DNA of 27,689 nt from Bacteroidales bacterium (GTDB lineage: Bacteria > Bacteroidota > Bacteroidia > Bacteroidales > Tenuifilaceae): assembly GCA_020636835.1 (NCBI GenBank), contig JACJXC010000010.1, positions 1-27,689 on the forward strand, written 5' to 3'. Shown here in pieces: positions 8,392 through 16,193 of the stretch. How positions within the stretch are numbered: position 1 is the first letter of the stretch; every line of letters starts with the position of its first letter. The notes under the pieces are model-generated. The model was not told the origin of the DNA and searched no databases. It worked only from the letters and a program-made list of their open reading frames with translations. A program made the position numbers and the translations under genes.

Positions 8392-9147
8392 TTACTCAAT
8401 CCTATCGTTATTCATAAACCCCTGCTGCCGTAAAACCTCCAGTAGGGCCTTCGAAAAGGCCACATTGTCCTTTAAAGTGTAACGATTATCGGTAAACACC
8501 TGCGCCAAGGTCTCCTTCTGGTTCTCCTCCAAGAGTTTCTTGGTTAAAGCTAACGACTCCTTGTGCTGGTATATCTGATCGATATCGCCATCGGAGTAAT
8601 CCTGGTAAATTTCCTGATGGAGGATGCTGGCCAAGGGCAACCTATCGGACATATCCGGGGCTTCATCTGGGTAGCCCAACACCACAGTAGTAACTGGGAC
8701 TACGCCAACCGGAAGTTTCAACACATCAATAATTTTGGCCGCGGTATAGGTTGTTGTCCCCAAGTAGCAAATTCCCAGCCCATTGTGCTCGGCTGCGATG
8801 CAAACATTCTGAGCCACCAACAGGGCATCGATTGCCGCTGTAAAAAACGACAAAAAGTTATCGTATCCGGGTTTTGCATTCCTCAACATGCACCACCTAT
8901 TGAACCGATTAAAATCGGCACAAAAAGTTAACACCACAGGAGCCTGCGTTACCATGGCCTGATTAAAATGGCAAGGCGCCAACTGCTGTTTCACTTCGTC
9001 GCTTTTGGTTACAATAATGCTGTAAACCTGCATATTCCCGGTAGTAGAGGCACGGGTACCCGCATGCAAAATATCATTTAGCAGAGTGTCGTCAATCGGG
9101 TTGTTTTTAAACTTCCGAATTGAGCGATGATTTAAAATAGCTTTCAT
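8392..9147 (-). CDS. Nitroreductase-family flavin oxidoreductase (NfrA-like)
   Basis: The 251-residue protein, counted from the ATG at 9147 (MKAILNHRSIRKF), has the FMN-binding nitroreductase start motif HRSIRKFKNNPI. It continues with AGTRASTTGNMQ, a central AAEHNGLGICYLGTT segment and VPVTTVVLGYPDEAP near residue 165. This is the pattern of NADPH-dependent FMN oxidoreductases of the NfrA group, which reduce nitro compounds, quinones or flavins. A 28-residue upstream extension to 9231 is open, but it is unlike family N-termini and is rejected. The gene stands alone, on the same strand as the small membrane protein but with a separate promoter between them. Substrate is not predictable from sequence. 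Confidence 0.9.
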   Translation of the reverse strand: MKAILNHRSIRKFKNNPIDDTLLNDILHAGTRASTTGNMQVYSIIVTKSDEVKQQLAPCHFNQAMVTQAPVVLTFCADFNRFNRWCMLRNAKPGYDNFLSFFTAAIDALLVAQNVCIAAEHNGLGICYLGTTTYTAAKIIDVLKLPVGVVPVTTVVLGYPDEAPDMSDRLPLASILHQEIYQDYSDGDIDQIYQHKESLALTKKLLEENQKETLAQVFTDNRYTLKDNVAFSKALLEVLRQQGFMNNDRIE

Positions 9148-9333
9148 ACACCAATCAGATAAACAATTTAACCCAGCAAAGAAATAAAAATTTGAATGAG
9201 GTTGTTCGCCTCTCACAGTGTTGTTGAGCATATAAAGTGTAAAAAATCTTATCCAACAATCATAAAATAGCCTCAGTACAGCCCAAAAATGAACGAATTA
9301 AACAGCAAAGAGCTCCCGTTCATAAAAAAAGTG

Positions 9334-9341
9334 TAGTTTTG
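9334..9341 (+). promoter_or_regulatory. Possible -7 box of the beta-helix lipoprotein gene
   Basis: TAGTTTTG at 9334-9341 matches TAnnTTTG and lies 17 bases before the ATG at 9359. No clear TTG is present at the -33 distance, so the support is partial. Confidence 0.5.
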
Positions 9342-9358
9342 AATTTTCAATATCGATA

Positions 9359-10777
9359 ATGAAAACCATATACTACATAGTAATAATTGCACTAGGATTG
9401 AGTATGCTGGCCTGCGAGCGCGATAATTTTTCCAACGACTCCTCGCTAAAGTTAAGTTTCTCGGCCGACACAGTTTTGTTCGATACCGTTTTCACCACAA
9501 TAGGATCAGCAACCCGATACCTTAAGGTTTACAACAATAGCAAATCCGACGTTCGTATCGCCTCTATTGGATTGGCAGGGGGCTCCACATCGCCCTACCG
9601 AATTAACGTTGATGGCATGAGCGGTTCATCCGTTACCGATATTCCCCTGCGATCGCGCGATAGCCTGTTTATCTTTGTAGAGGTTACCGTTGACCCCACA
9701 TCGCAGAACTCGCCACTCCTAATTGCCGATTCGATTGTATTCCAAACCAATGGCAACATTCAGGATGTGAAGTTGGTGTCATGGGGACAGGATGTTCACC
9801 TCCTAAAATCGGAAACAATAGCCGCCAACACAACCCTACCAGCCGATAAGCCATACCTTATTTACGACTATCTATTTGTGGACACCTTGGTAACACTTAC
9901 CCTTGAGGCTGGTGCAAAGCTTCACTTCCATAACAATGCACAACTTATTGTGGCAGGAACAATTACAGCCCAAGGCACACACGATATGCCAATCGTTTTT
10001 GAGGGCGACAGGCTGGAGGATTTCTATAACGATAAAGCCGGACAATGGGCTGGTTTATGGCTATACGCCGGCAGTCAAAACAACCGGATGGATTGGGTTG
10101 AGGTGCGCAATTCGATTTACGGAATTGTTGTTGACTCGTGCGTTACTCCCCCCACCCCAACACTTGAGTTAAGCCACTCTAAAATTGAGAACACCAGCTA
10201 TATTGGGCTGCTCGCCCGTGGGGCAATAATAATAGCCGATAATTGCCTATTCGCCAACTCGGCACAAGTAACGGTTGCCCTTACTATGGGCGGCACGTAC
10301 CAGTTCTACCACTGCACGGTGGCCAACTACTGGGGCGACTACATGTTCCGCAAAGGCCCCGCCCTACTCCTGAATAACTACTATTACTCCACCGAGTCGG
10401 TAATAATACCCCGCCACCTCCACGAAGCATCGTTCTACAACAGCATCGTTTACGGAAGTATAAACTCCGAAATTACGATTGACAACAAGGTAAACGGGCA
10501 GCCAGTGAATGCGGAAATGAACTACTACTTCCAGGATTGTATCCTAAAAGTACCTTCGGATTTCGCCTTAACCGATGAGAGCAAATTTAAGAATGTTCTA
10601 CGAATCGACCCTAAGTTTAAGGATCCCAGCAAGTACATTTACCTGCTCGACACCCTAAGCCCCGCCAAGGATATTGCCAATATTGAAATTGCCATTAAAT
10701 ACCTCCTCGACCTTAATAATTTCAACCGGTTAACCGACACAAAGCCCGACCTGGGGGCATTTGAACGGGACGAGTAG
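9359..10777 (+). CDS. Predicted surface or periplasmic lipoprotein with a right-handed beta-helix region
   Basis: The 472-residue protein has a lipoprotein signal ending in SMLAC (C19). Residues about 28-150 look like an immunoglobulin-like or Abnormal-spindle-type beta domain beginning LKLSFSADTVLFDTVFTTIGS, a stretch conserved in Bacteroidota. Residues about 165-400 have the short repeated beta-strand rhythm of a parallel beta-helix (LTLEAGAKLHFHNNAQLIVAGTITAQGT and the following turns). The C-terminus ends in a DLGAFERD motif common in such proteins. No catalytic motif is evident, so I do not assign an enzyme activity; an adhesive or glycan-binding role is only a guess. The endonuclease/phosphatase-fold gene follows 112 bases later on the same strand. 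Confidence 0.8.
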   Translation: MKTIYYIVIIALGLSMLACERDNFSNDSSLKLSFSADTVLFDTVFTTIGSATRYLKVYNNSKSDVRIASIGLAGGSTSPYRINVDGMSGSSVTDIPLRSRDSLFIFVEVTVDPTSQNSPLLIADSIVFQTNGNIQDVKLVSWGQDVHLLKSETIAANTTLPADKPYLIYDYLFVDTLVTLTLEAGAKLHFHNNAQLIVAGTITAQGTHDMPIVFEGDRLEDFYNDKAGQWAGLWLYAGSQNNRMDWVEVRNSIYGIVVDSCVTPPTPTLELSHSKIENTSYIGLLARGAIIIADNCLFANSAQVTVALTMGGTYQFYHCTVANYWGDYMFRKGPALLLNNYYYSTESVIIPRHLHEASFYNSIVYGSINSEITIDNKVNGQPVNAEMNYYFQDCILKVPSDFALTDESKFKNVLRIDPKFKDPSKYIYLLDTLSPAKDIANIEIAIKYLLDLNNFNRLTDTKPDLGAFERDE

Positions 10778-10889
10778 ATTAACATTACATTCGCCCCCCC
10801 CCGACAGGGCTTTGAACCCTTTCAGATGGGTGCGATTTATTGAAAAATGTTTTATCTTTATAACTAGTTAGAATCAATCCGATTAAGAG

Positions 10890-11909
10890 ATGAAACAACT
10901 TGTTATCCTCCTTATAGGACTTGCCTGCTATTCAAATTCCCATTCTCAAACAGTACGAAACCGGGTGATGTTCTACAATGTCGAGAATCTATTCGACCCT
11001 TTCGACGACTCTTTAACACGCGACGAAGAGTTTACGCCCGAGGGCTCCCGCCACTGGACATGGACTAAAATGGAAAAGAAAATCAACGGCATATTTAAGG
11101 TGATAATGGCAGTTGGTGAATTCGATCCGCCCACTCTTGTTGGATTATGCGAAATAGAGAATGGGTTTGTTGTTTATCGGCTAATAAAGGAAACCCCGTT
11201 ATCGAAATTCGACTACCGGATGGTTCATCGTGAATCGCCCGACTCCAGAGGAATTGACGTGGCCCTAATATACCGCCCCGACAGGTTTCAACTGCTCGAA
11301 AAGGATTTCATCAATGTAACATTCCCCGATGCCCCCAACCGCAAAACCCGCGAAATACTTTACGCTAAGGGCCTGATGGCCTCCGATACCCTCCACGTAT
11401 TTGTAAACCACTGGCCATCGAAGTATGGCGGCGAGCTGGAGTCGGAGTCGGGTCGCTATGCAGCAGCCTACACCCTAAAACACAAGGTGGACTCCATTCG
11501 GATTTTCTATCCCGATGCTCGCATACTAATTATGGGCGATTTAAACGACGAACCCGATTCCGATCCTGTACTAAAAGGCTTCGGGGCTTGCTTAACCACC
11601 GACTCGCCGTGCACCCACAATTTTGTGAATATCGCAGCTATTCTTAAACAAAGAGGCTTAGGGAGCTATAAATACCAAGGAATTTGGGGAATTATTGACC
11701 AAATAATAATATCGCGCAGTCTGCTTACAAAAAAACACAAGCTATACACAACCACTAACAATGCCAATGTTTTCGGAGCCGAATACCTATTGGAATCCGA
11801 TGATGCCTTTGTGGGTAAAAAACCGTTCCGGACATTCCAGGGCTACCGATACCACGGCGGGTTTAGTGATCATTTACCAGTTTATATCGATTTACATGAG
11901 AATATTTGA
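10890..11909 (+). CDS. Secreted endonuclease/exonuclease/phosphatase-fold hydrolase
   Basis: The 339-residue protein has an N-terminal signal peptide (MKQLVILLIGLACYSNSHSQ). The EEP fold follows, with its metal and catalytic motifs in order: FYNVENLFD near residue 28, GLCEIEN near 87, VNHWPSK near 173, GDLNDEPDSDP near 216, and a C-terminal FSDHLPVYID near 325. These are the asparagine, glutamate, histidine, aspartate-asparagine and final Asp-His of the DNase I-like superfamily. The protein is probably periplasmic or extracellular. It could be a nuclease or a phosphodiesterase; the sequence alone does not decide. A weak TATCTTTA near 10853-10860 may be part of its own promoter. Confidence 0.9.
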   Translation: MKQLVILLIGLACYSNSHSQTVRNRVMFYNVENLFDPFDDSLTRDEEFTPEGSRHWTWTKMEKKINGIFKVIMAVGEFDPPTLVGLCEIENGFVVYRLIKETPLSKFDYRMVHRESPDSRGIDVALIYRPDRFQLLEKDFINVTFPDAPNRKTREILYAKGLMASDTLHVFVNHWPSKYGGELESESGRYAAAYTLKHKVDSIRIFYPDARILIMGDLNDEPDSDPVLKGFGACLTTDSPCTHNFVNIAAILKQRGLGSYKYQGIWGIIDQIIISRSLLTKKHKLYTTTNNANVFGAEYLLESDDAFVGKKPFRTFQGYRYHGGFSDHLPVYIDLHENI

Positions 11910-12072
11910 GTTTGATTCTAATACAAACTATACACATTATTACCATCAAAGCCCATACATTTTTTTACGGGGTAAGAACCACACTATAATACCTTTGTAT
12001 TAAGGACTAAAAACAAATAGCAGTATTTAGATTTCTAAATTAGAACCGCACAGCCCGTATTCTTCAAAAACA
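11910..12072 (+). other. Non-coding gap upstream of the thiamine operon promoter
   Basis: Just after the hydrolase stop codon a 6-bp inverted repeat AGTTTG...CAAACT could form a weak hairpin, but no T-run follows. TACCTTTG at 11990-11997 resembles a -7 box without a good -33 partner. ATTTAG...CTAAAT near 12026-12041 is another short inverted repeat. None of these is strong enough to call a gene or a terminator. Confidence 0.4.
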
Positions 12073-12104
12073 TTTGCACACCCCAACAATCCTTTCTAAC
12101 TTTG
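12073..12104 (+). promoter_or_regulatory. Promoter of the thiamine uptake operon
   Basis: TTTG at 12073-12076, a 20-base spacer and TAACTTTG at 12097-12104 are an exact Bacteroidota-type promoter. Transcription would start about 7 bases downstream, which is where the TPP riboswitch begins. Confidence 0.85.
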
Positions 12105-12110
12105 CCACCG

Positions 12111-12188
12111 ACTTTTGGGGGTGCCTTTAAGGCTGAGATTACACCCTTTGAACCTGATCCGGGTAATGCTGGCGTAGGGAAAAAGAGT
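12111..12188 (+). promoter_or_regulatory. TPP riboswitch (THI element)
   Basis: The aptamer shows the conserved THI-box elements in order: GGGGGTGCC, the pyrimidine-sensing GCTGAGATTACACCC, the GAACCTGATCCGGGTAATG core and GCTGGCGTAGGGAAA. The closing P1 stem can form between ACTTTT at 12111-12116 and the A-rich AAAAGAGT at the 3' end. It binds thiamine pyrophosphate and represses the genes downstream when TPP is plentiful. About 140 bases separate it from the first ATG. That stretch can fold a CCAAAAC (12244-12250)/GTTTTGG (12279-12285) stem with inner hairpins, followed by two mutually exclusive hairpins just before the start codon (TTAACAA/TTGTTAA and GTTG/CAAC). It contains no clear hairpin-plus-T-run terminator, so control at the level of translation is possible. 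Confidence 0.95.
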
Positions 12189-12327
12189 ACTGCATTTCAA
12201 CCAATCTCAAGTTAATTTTTACAACCCCACTCTAATTCATAAACCAAAACCCCACATGGGAGTGCACACCGTGCTCGCGTTTTGGATATTAACAAACTGT
12301 TGTTAAGCAACATAAAAAGGAATTACA

Positions 12328-14775
12328 ATGAAAAGGGCTTATTTATTGCTGCTTTTGCAGCTTTTGGGCATGTTAGTAAATGCCAATCCTACCTATTCGG
12401 GAGGGTTTTCAATTAGTGGGAATATTGCCGACACCAACGGAACCCCATTGGTAGGAGCAACTATTGTGGTTGAGAATAGTTTACTGGGAGTATCATCGGG
12501 AGCCGATGGGCACTTTGCTATCAACCGGCTAAAATCGGGGAATTACTCCTTGGTAGTATCATATATGGGTTACGATACGAAGAAAATCGAAGTAGCTCTG
12601 AATAACAACGTCGAAGTAAATATCACGCTAAACGAATCGTCGTTAATGTGCGAGGAGGTTGTGGTAAGCGCAACGCGGGCTTCAACACGGATGCCAATAG
12701 CACAATCCACAATGGATAAGGAGATGGTGCGGGCCAGCAATACCGGGTTCGATGTGCCCTACCTTTTGGAAATGCTACCCTCGGTGGTGGCCACATCGGA
12801 GGGCGGAACAGGAATTGGTAACACAACGCTACGCATTCGGGGTACGGACCATACTCGTATTAATGTTACCGTAAATGGAATTCCTTTGAACGATGCAGAA
12901 TCGCAGGGTGTTTACTGGGTTGACTTGCCCGACTTTACCTCATCGGTGGATAATGTTCAGGTGCAACGTGGTGTAGGCACATCAACCAACGGTGCTGCGG
13001 CTTTTGGGGCAACTGTGAATTTTCAAACCGTAACTTTAAATCCAGAACCTTTTGCCGCTGTCGATTTCCTTGGAGGTTCCTACAATACTCAAAAAATTTC
13101 GGGTAGGGTAGGAACTGGTTTAGTGAACGGTAAATTTAGCTTCGAGGGACGCTACTCCCAACTTCGTTCCGATGGTTATATTAAAAATGGCAGTTCGGAT
13201 CACAAATCGATGTTTTTTACAGGCGCCTGGCACGGTGCTAAGAGCTTCGTGCGCTTCAATGTTATACACGGCGAGGAGCATACCGATATAACTTGGACTG
13301 GCACGCCTAGTTATATTCTTAATACTGATCGTCGATATAATCCTGAAGGCTTATATACCGACGAATCAGGCAATGTTCAGCGCTACAACGATCAAACGGA
13401 TAATTATTGGCAAACACACTATCATTTAATATCGAGTCATTCATTAACTGAAAATCTCACATTGAATGCGACCTTACATTTAACTGATGGTAAAGGGTAT
13501 TACGAGGAGTATAAAGCCGACAGGGCTTTAAAGAAATACGGTTTGCCTAATATTGCTATTGGAACCGAAACTATCGATACCAGTGATTTAATTCAACGTA
13601 AATGGATGGATAATGTATTTTACGGAGCAATATCATCATTAAACTATAGCAATGGTTCTTTGCAAGCAACGTTTGGAGGTGGATGGAATCGGCACGATGG
13701 GGATCACTTTGGAAAAATTCTTTGGGCTCAATACAACACCGGATTACCAAAGAATTATGAATGGTACAAAAATAATGGATTAAAAACTGACTGGAATTTA
13801 TTCGCAAAATCAACATGGCAGGTGAATGATTTCATAAGCATCTTTGCTGATGTTCAATACCGTGAAGTTTTATATAAACTTAAGGGTATAGACTCCGATA
13901 TTGCAGATATTGATCAAAATCACAACTGGAAATTTTTTAATCCCAAAACTGGCGCGGTTATTAAGTTTTTATCCTCGCACGAGATGTATTACTCTTTTGG
14001 CATTGCGAACCGAGAGCCTGCGCGAAGCGATTTAAAGGATGGCCAAAAGTATGGCGACGATTATATCCCCAAACCCGAAAGACTTTACGATTGGGAGTTG
14101 GGCTATAAGTTTAAACATCAAATATTTGCCTTCAACGCTAATTTTTACTACATGCTCTATAAAGATCAGTTGGTTCTTACCGGTGAGTTGACTGATGTGG
14201 GCTATGCCAAAATGGATAATGTGCCCAATAGCTACAGAACTGGTGTTGAGCTAATGTTTGGTATAAAACCGAGTAGTTGGTTAAAGATAGCCTTGAATAC
14301 AACATTAAGTAGAAATATTATTAAGAATTATACTCAGTTTACTGATGTTTACGACAATCCAGATGATGGCAATTGGTTGAATCAAGAAACAAAAGACTTG
14401 GGTAATACTACTATATCGTTTTCGCCCTCAATAGTTTCTTCTGGCGTGCTAACAATTATGCCTTTAAAAAATCTGACATTCTCTTTAATTGGCAAATATG
14501 TTGGTAAACAGTATATTGATAATTCTGAGAATAAGGATAGAATGCTGGATGGTTACTGGGTAAATAATTTAAAGGTTGACTATAAATTCTCATTAAAAGG
14601 AACTAAATCGGTTACCATACAAGGTATGATAAATAATGTGCTAAATGCAGATTATATTTCGAACGCGTGGATTTACCGCGCCAAATATCAAAATGGTGCT
14701 TCTGATTATATTGAAGATGGGTATTTTTCTCAGGCCCCAATCAACTTTGCTCTAAAGTTGGGAGTTGAATTTTAG
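12328..14775 (+). CDS. TonB-dependent outer-membrane receptor, probably for thiamine
   Basis: The 815-residue protein has a signal peptide (about 1-19) and a carboxypeptidase-regulatory-like domain at about 25-110 (GTPLVGATIVVENSLLGVSSGADGHF). A TonB-box-like segment EEVVVSATR follows near 111, then a plug domain around 120-230 (TTLRIRGTDHTRINVTVNGIPLNDAESQGVYW), and a 22-strand-type beta-barrel to the C-terminal LKLGVEF. It lies directly behind a TPP riboswitch and ahead of pnuT and a thiamine pyrophosphokinase. This is the arrangement known in Bacteroides as OMthi-pnuT-tnr3, so thiamine or a derivative is the likely substrate. No SusD partner is present. The 3' part of the gene is far more AT-rich than the 5' part. 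Confidence 0.93.
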   Translation: MKRAYLLLLLQLLGMLVNANPTYSGGFSISGNIADTNGTPLVGATIVVENSLLGVSSGADGHFAINRLKSGNYSLVVSYMGYDTKKIEVALNNNVEVNITLNESSLMCEEVVVSATRASTRMPIAQSTMDKEMVRASNTGFDVPYLLEMLPSVVATSEGGTGIGNTTLRIRGTDHTRINVTVNGIPLNDAESQGVYWVDLPDFTSSVDNVQVQRGVGTSTNGAAAFGATVNFQTVTLNPEPFAAVDFLGGSYNTQKISGRVGTGLVNGKFSFEGRYSQLRSDGYIKNGSSDHKSMFFTGAWHGAKSFVRFNVIHGEEHTDITWTGTPSYILNTDRRYNPEGLYTDESGNVQRYNDQTDNYWQTHYHLISSHSLTENLTLNATLHLTDGKGYYEEYKADRALKKYGLPNIAIGTETIDTSDLIQRKWMDNVFYGAISSLNYSNGSLQATFGGGWNRHDGDHFGKILWAQYNTGLPKNYEWYKNNGLKTDWNLFAKSTWQVNDFISIFADVQYREVLYKLKGIDSDIADIDQNHNWKFFNPKTGAVIKFLSSHEMYYSFGIANREPARSDLKDGQKYGDDYIPKPERLYDWELGYKFKHQIFAFNANFYYMLYKDQLVLTGELTDVGYAKMDNVPNSYRTGVELMFGIKPSSWLKIALNTTLSRNIIKNYTQFTDVYDNPDDGNWLNQETKDLGNTTISFSPSIVSSGVLTIMPLKNLTFSLIGKYVGKQYIDNSENKDRMLDGYWVNNLKVDYKFSLKGTKSVTIQGMINNVLNADYISNAWIYRAKYQNGASDYIEDGYFSQAPINFALKLGVEF

Positions 14776-14784
14776 ATAATACTT

Positions 14785-14820
14785 GTTTAGTGGTGATATG
14801 ACATCACCACTAAACATTTT
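14785..14820 (+). terminator. Intercistronic hairpin between the receptor gene and pnuT
   Basis: A perfect 13-bp inverted repeat is formed by GTTTAGTGGTGAT (14785-14797) and ATCACCACTAAAC (14803-14815) around a 5-base loop. Only a short ATTTTAAAA follows. It begins 9 bases after the receptor stop codon and 54 bases before the pnuT ATG. It may act as a partial terminator or as a 3' stabilising structure that keeps receptor mRNA above pnuT mRNA. Which of these applies cannot be told from sequence. Confidence 0.7.
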
Positions 14821-14838
14821 AAAATAAACACTATTCCA

Positions 14839-15447
14839 ATGCTAAACTGGCTAACAAATAACTACATTGAGGTAATCGGTGCAATTGCTGGATTAATTTA
14901 TCTTTACTTGGAAATCAAGCAAAACTTCTGGCTATGGCCTTTAGGCTTTATCACATCGGCCTTCTATGTTTATATCTTCTATGTGTCGAAGTTTTATGCC
15001 GATATGGGGCTTCAGGTTTATTACTTAGCCATCAGCATTTACGGATTGTATCACTGGCTTTACGGTGGCAATAAAAACAAAATTGATTCATTACAAGTAA
15101 CCCGCATTATAAAGAAACAAATTGTATGGCTTAGCATTGTAACAATTGCAATTTTCTTTATCATCGAATACATACTTGAACAGTATACCGACTCGCCCAT
15201 CCCCATTGGCGACGCATTCACCACTGCCCTGAGCATTACGGCCACATGGATGTTAGCCCGCAAAATAATTGAGCACTGGTGGCTCTGGGTTATCATCAAT
15301 ACTGTATCTTTAGGATTGTACATCTACAAGGGACTTTACCCAACTTCGGTTCTATTTGTGTTTTACACCACCATGTCGTTTGTGGGATACTACCAATGGA
15401 AAAAGGAAATATCTATTACCAACGAACAAAAAATAACCACCAACTAA
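14839..15447 (+). CDS. pnuT: PnuT thiamine transporter (PnuC family)
   Basis: The 202-residue inner-membrane protein has about seven hydrophobic helices of the nicotinamide mononucleotide/vitamin transporter fold. Family-typical features are ending YLEIKQNFWLWPLGFITSAFY in the second helix region, YADMGLQVYYLAISIYGLYHWLYGG, and WWLWVIINTVSLGLYIYKGL near residue 155. PnuT members move thiamine by facilitated diffusion and rely on pyrophosphorylation inside the cell to trap it. That fits the kinase gene which starts 2 bases after this stop codon. The riboswitch two genes upstream supports thiamine over nicotinamide riboside as substrate. Confidence 0.92.
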   Translation: MLNWLTNNYIEVIGAIAGLIYLYLEIKQNFWLWPLGFITSAFYVYIFYVSKFYADMGLQVYYLAISIYGLYHWLYGGNKNKIDSLQVTRIIKKQIVWLSIVTIAIFFIIEYILEQYTDSPIPIGDAFTTALSITATWMLARKIIEHWWLWVIINTVSLGLYIYKGLYPTSVLFVFYTTMSFVGYYQWKKEISITNEQKITTN

Positions 15448-15449
15448 CT

Positions 15450-16064
15450 ATGCGAGCAGTTATCCTGGCCAACGGAAAATTCCCCGAACACCCACACCCC
15501 CTAGGCATCCTGAGTAGAGCCACAACCCTGATATGCTGCGATGGGGCCATTGAGCACCTCGAAGCAAGAAGCATTACCCCCAATGTACTAATAGGCGATC
15601 TCGACTCAATAAGCGACCACCTGAAAAGCAAATACAGCCAAATACTGCATCACGACCCCGACCAGTACTCCAACGATCTCACCAAGGCGGTTAAATGGTG
15701 CGAATTGCATGGGATAAAAGAGATCGCCATACTTGGGGCAACCGGAAAACGCGAGGATCACACCATTGGCAACATTGGACTACTTATAAACTACGCAAGG
15801 CTAGGCATCGAGGTCGAAATAGTTTCCGATACAGGAATCCTGAAACCTCTGATGAAATCCACAAAAATTGAGAGTTACAAAGGACAGCAGGTCTCTGTTT
15901 TTTCAACCAACAACAATACAATTGTTTACACCAAAAACCTTAAATACCCAATTGTAAACCAGACAATACCCGAGTGGTGGATGGGCACTCTGAACGAGAG
16001 CTTAGGCGACTGGTTTGAACTGGTTTTTGCACCAGGCCCCGTTATTGTTTACCAGAATTACTAA
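15450..16064 (+). CDS. tnr3: Thiamine pyrophosphokinase
   Basis: The 204-residue cytosolic enzyme converts thiamine and ATP to TPP and AMP. The catalytic-domain motifs are clear: ICCDGAIEHL (D31), IGDLDSIS (D50, D52), DQYSNDLTKAVKW (D71, D76) and LGATGKREDHTIGNI. A C-terminal beta domain for thiamine binding follows from about residue 130. The start at the ATG at 15450 is chosen because it begins MRAVILANG, the expected first strand, and follows the pnuT stop by 2 bases. The same frame is open back to 15279, but that part overlaps pnuT. It is the last gene of the thiamine unit; no terminator is evident after it. The symbol follows usage in Bacteroides. Confidence 0.94.
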   Translation: MRAVILANGKFPEHPHPLGILSRATTLICCDGAIEHLEARSITPNVLIGDLDSISDHLKSKYSQILHHDPDQYSNDLTKAVKWCELHGIKEIAILGATGKREDHTIGNIGLLINYARLGIEVEIVSDTGILKPLMKSTKIESYKGQQVSVFSTNNNTIVYTKNLKYPIVNQTIPEWWMGTLNESLGDWFELVFAPGPVIVYQNY

Positions 16065-16135
16065 CTACCTTTCATTTCGTAACATCATTAAACACCTATA
16101 TATCAGCACAGAAATACATCTCACAGTACAATTCA

Positions 16136-16166
16136 TTTGGATATTAATTACAAATCGTTACTTTTA
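16136..16166 (+). promoter_or_regulatory. Likely promoter of the KAS III-type gene
   Basis: TTTG at 16136-16139, a 19-base spacer and TACTTTTA at 16159-16166 match the Bacteroidota pattern except for the last base of the -7 box. It lies 27 bases before the ATG at 16194. It also shows that the upstream in-frame TTG at 16137 is not the start. Confidence 0.55.
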
Positions 16167-16193
16167 CCACGGGACTATTTAAAATTTTGTACT

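Noticed and set aside
9148..9231. Upstream 28-codon extension of the nitroreductase
   Set aside because: Family proteins start just before the HRSIRKF motif, and the extension is unlike a signal peptide or a known domain.
15279..15449. 57-codon upstream extension of thiamine pyrophosphokinase overlapping pnuT
   Set aside because: The ATG at 15450, 2 bases after the pnuT stop, gives the expected N-terminal strand; the extension is pnuT read in another frame.
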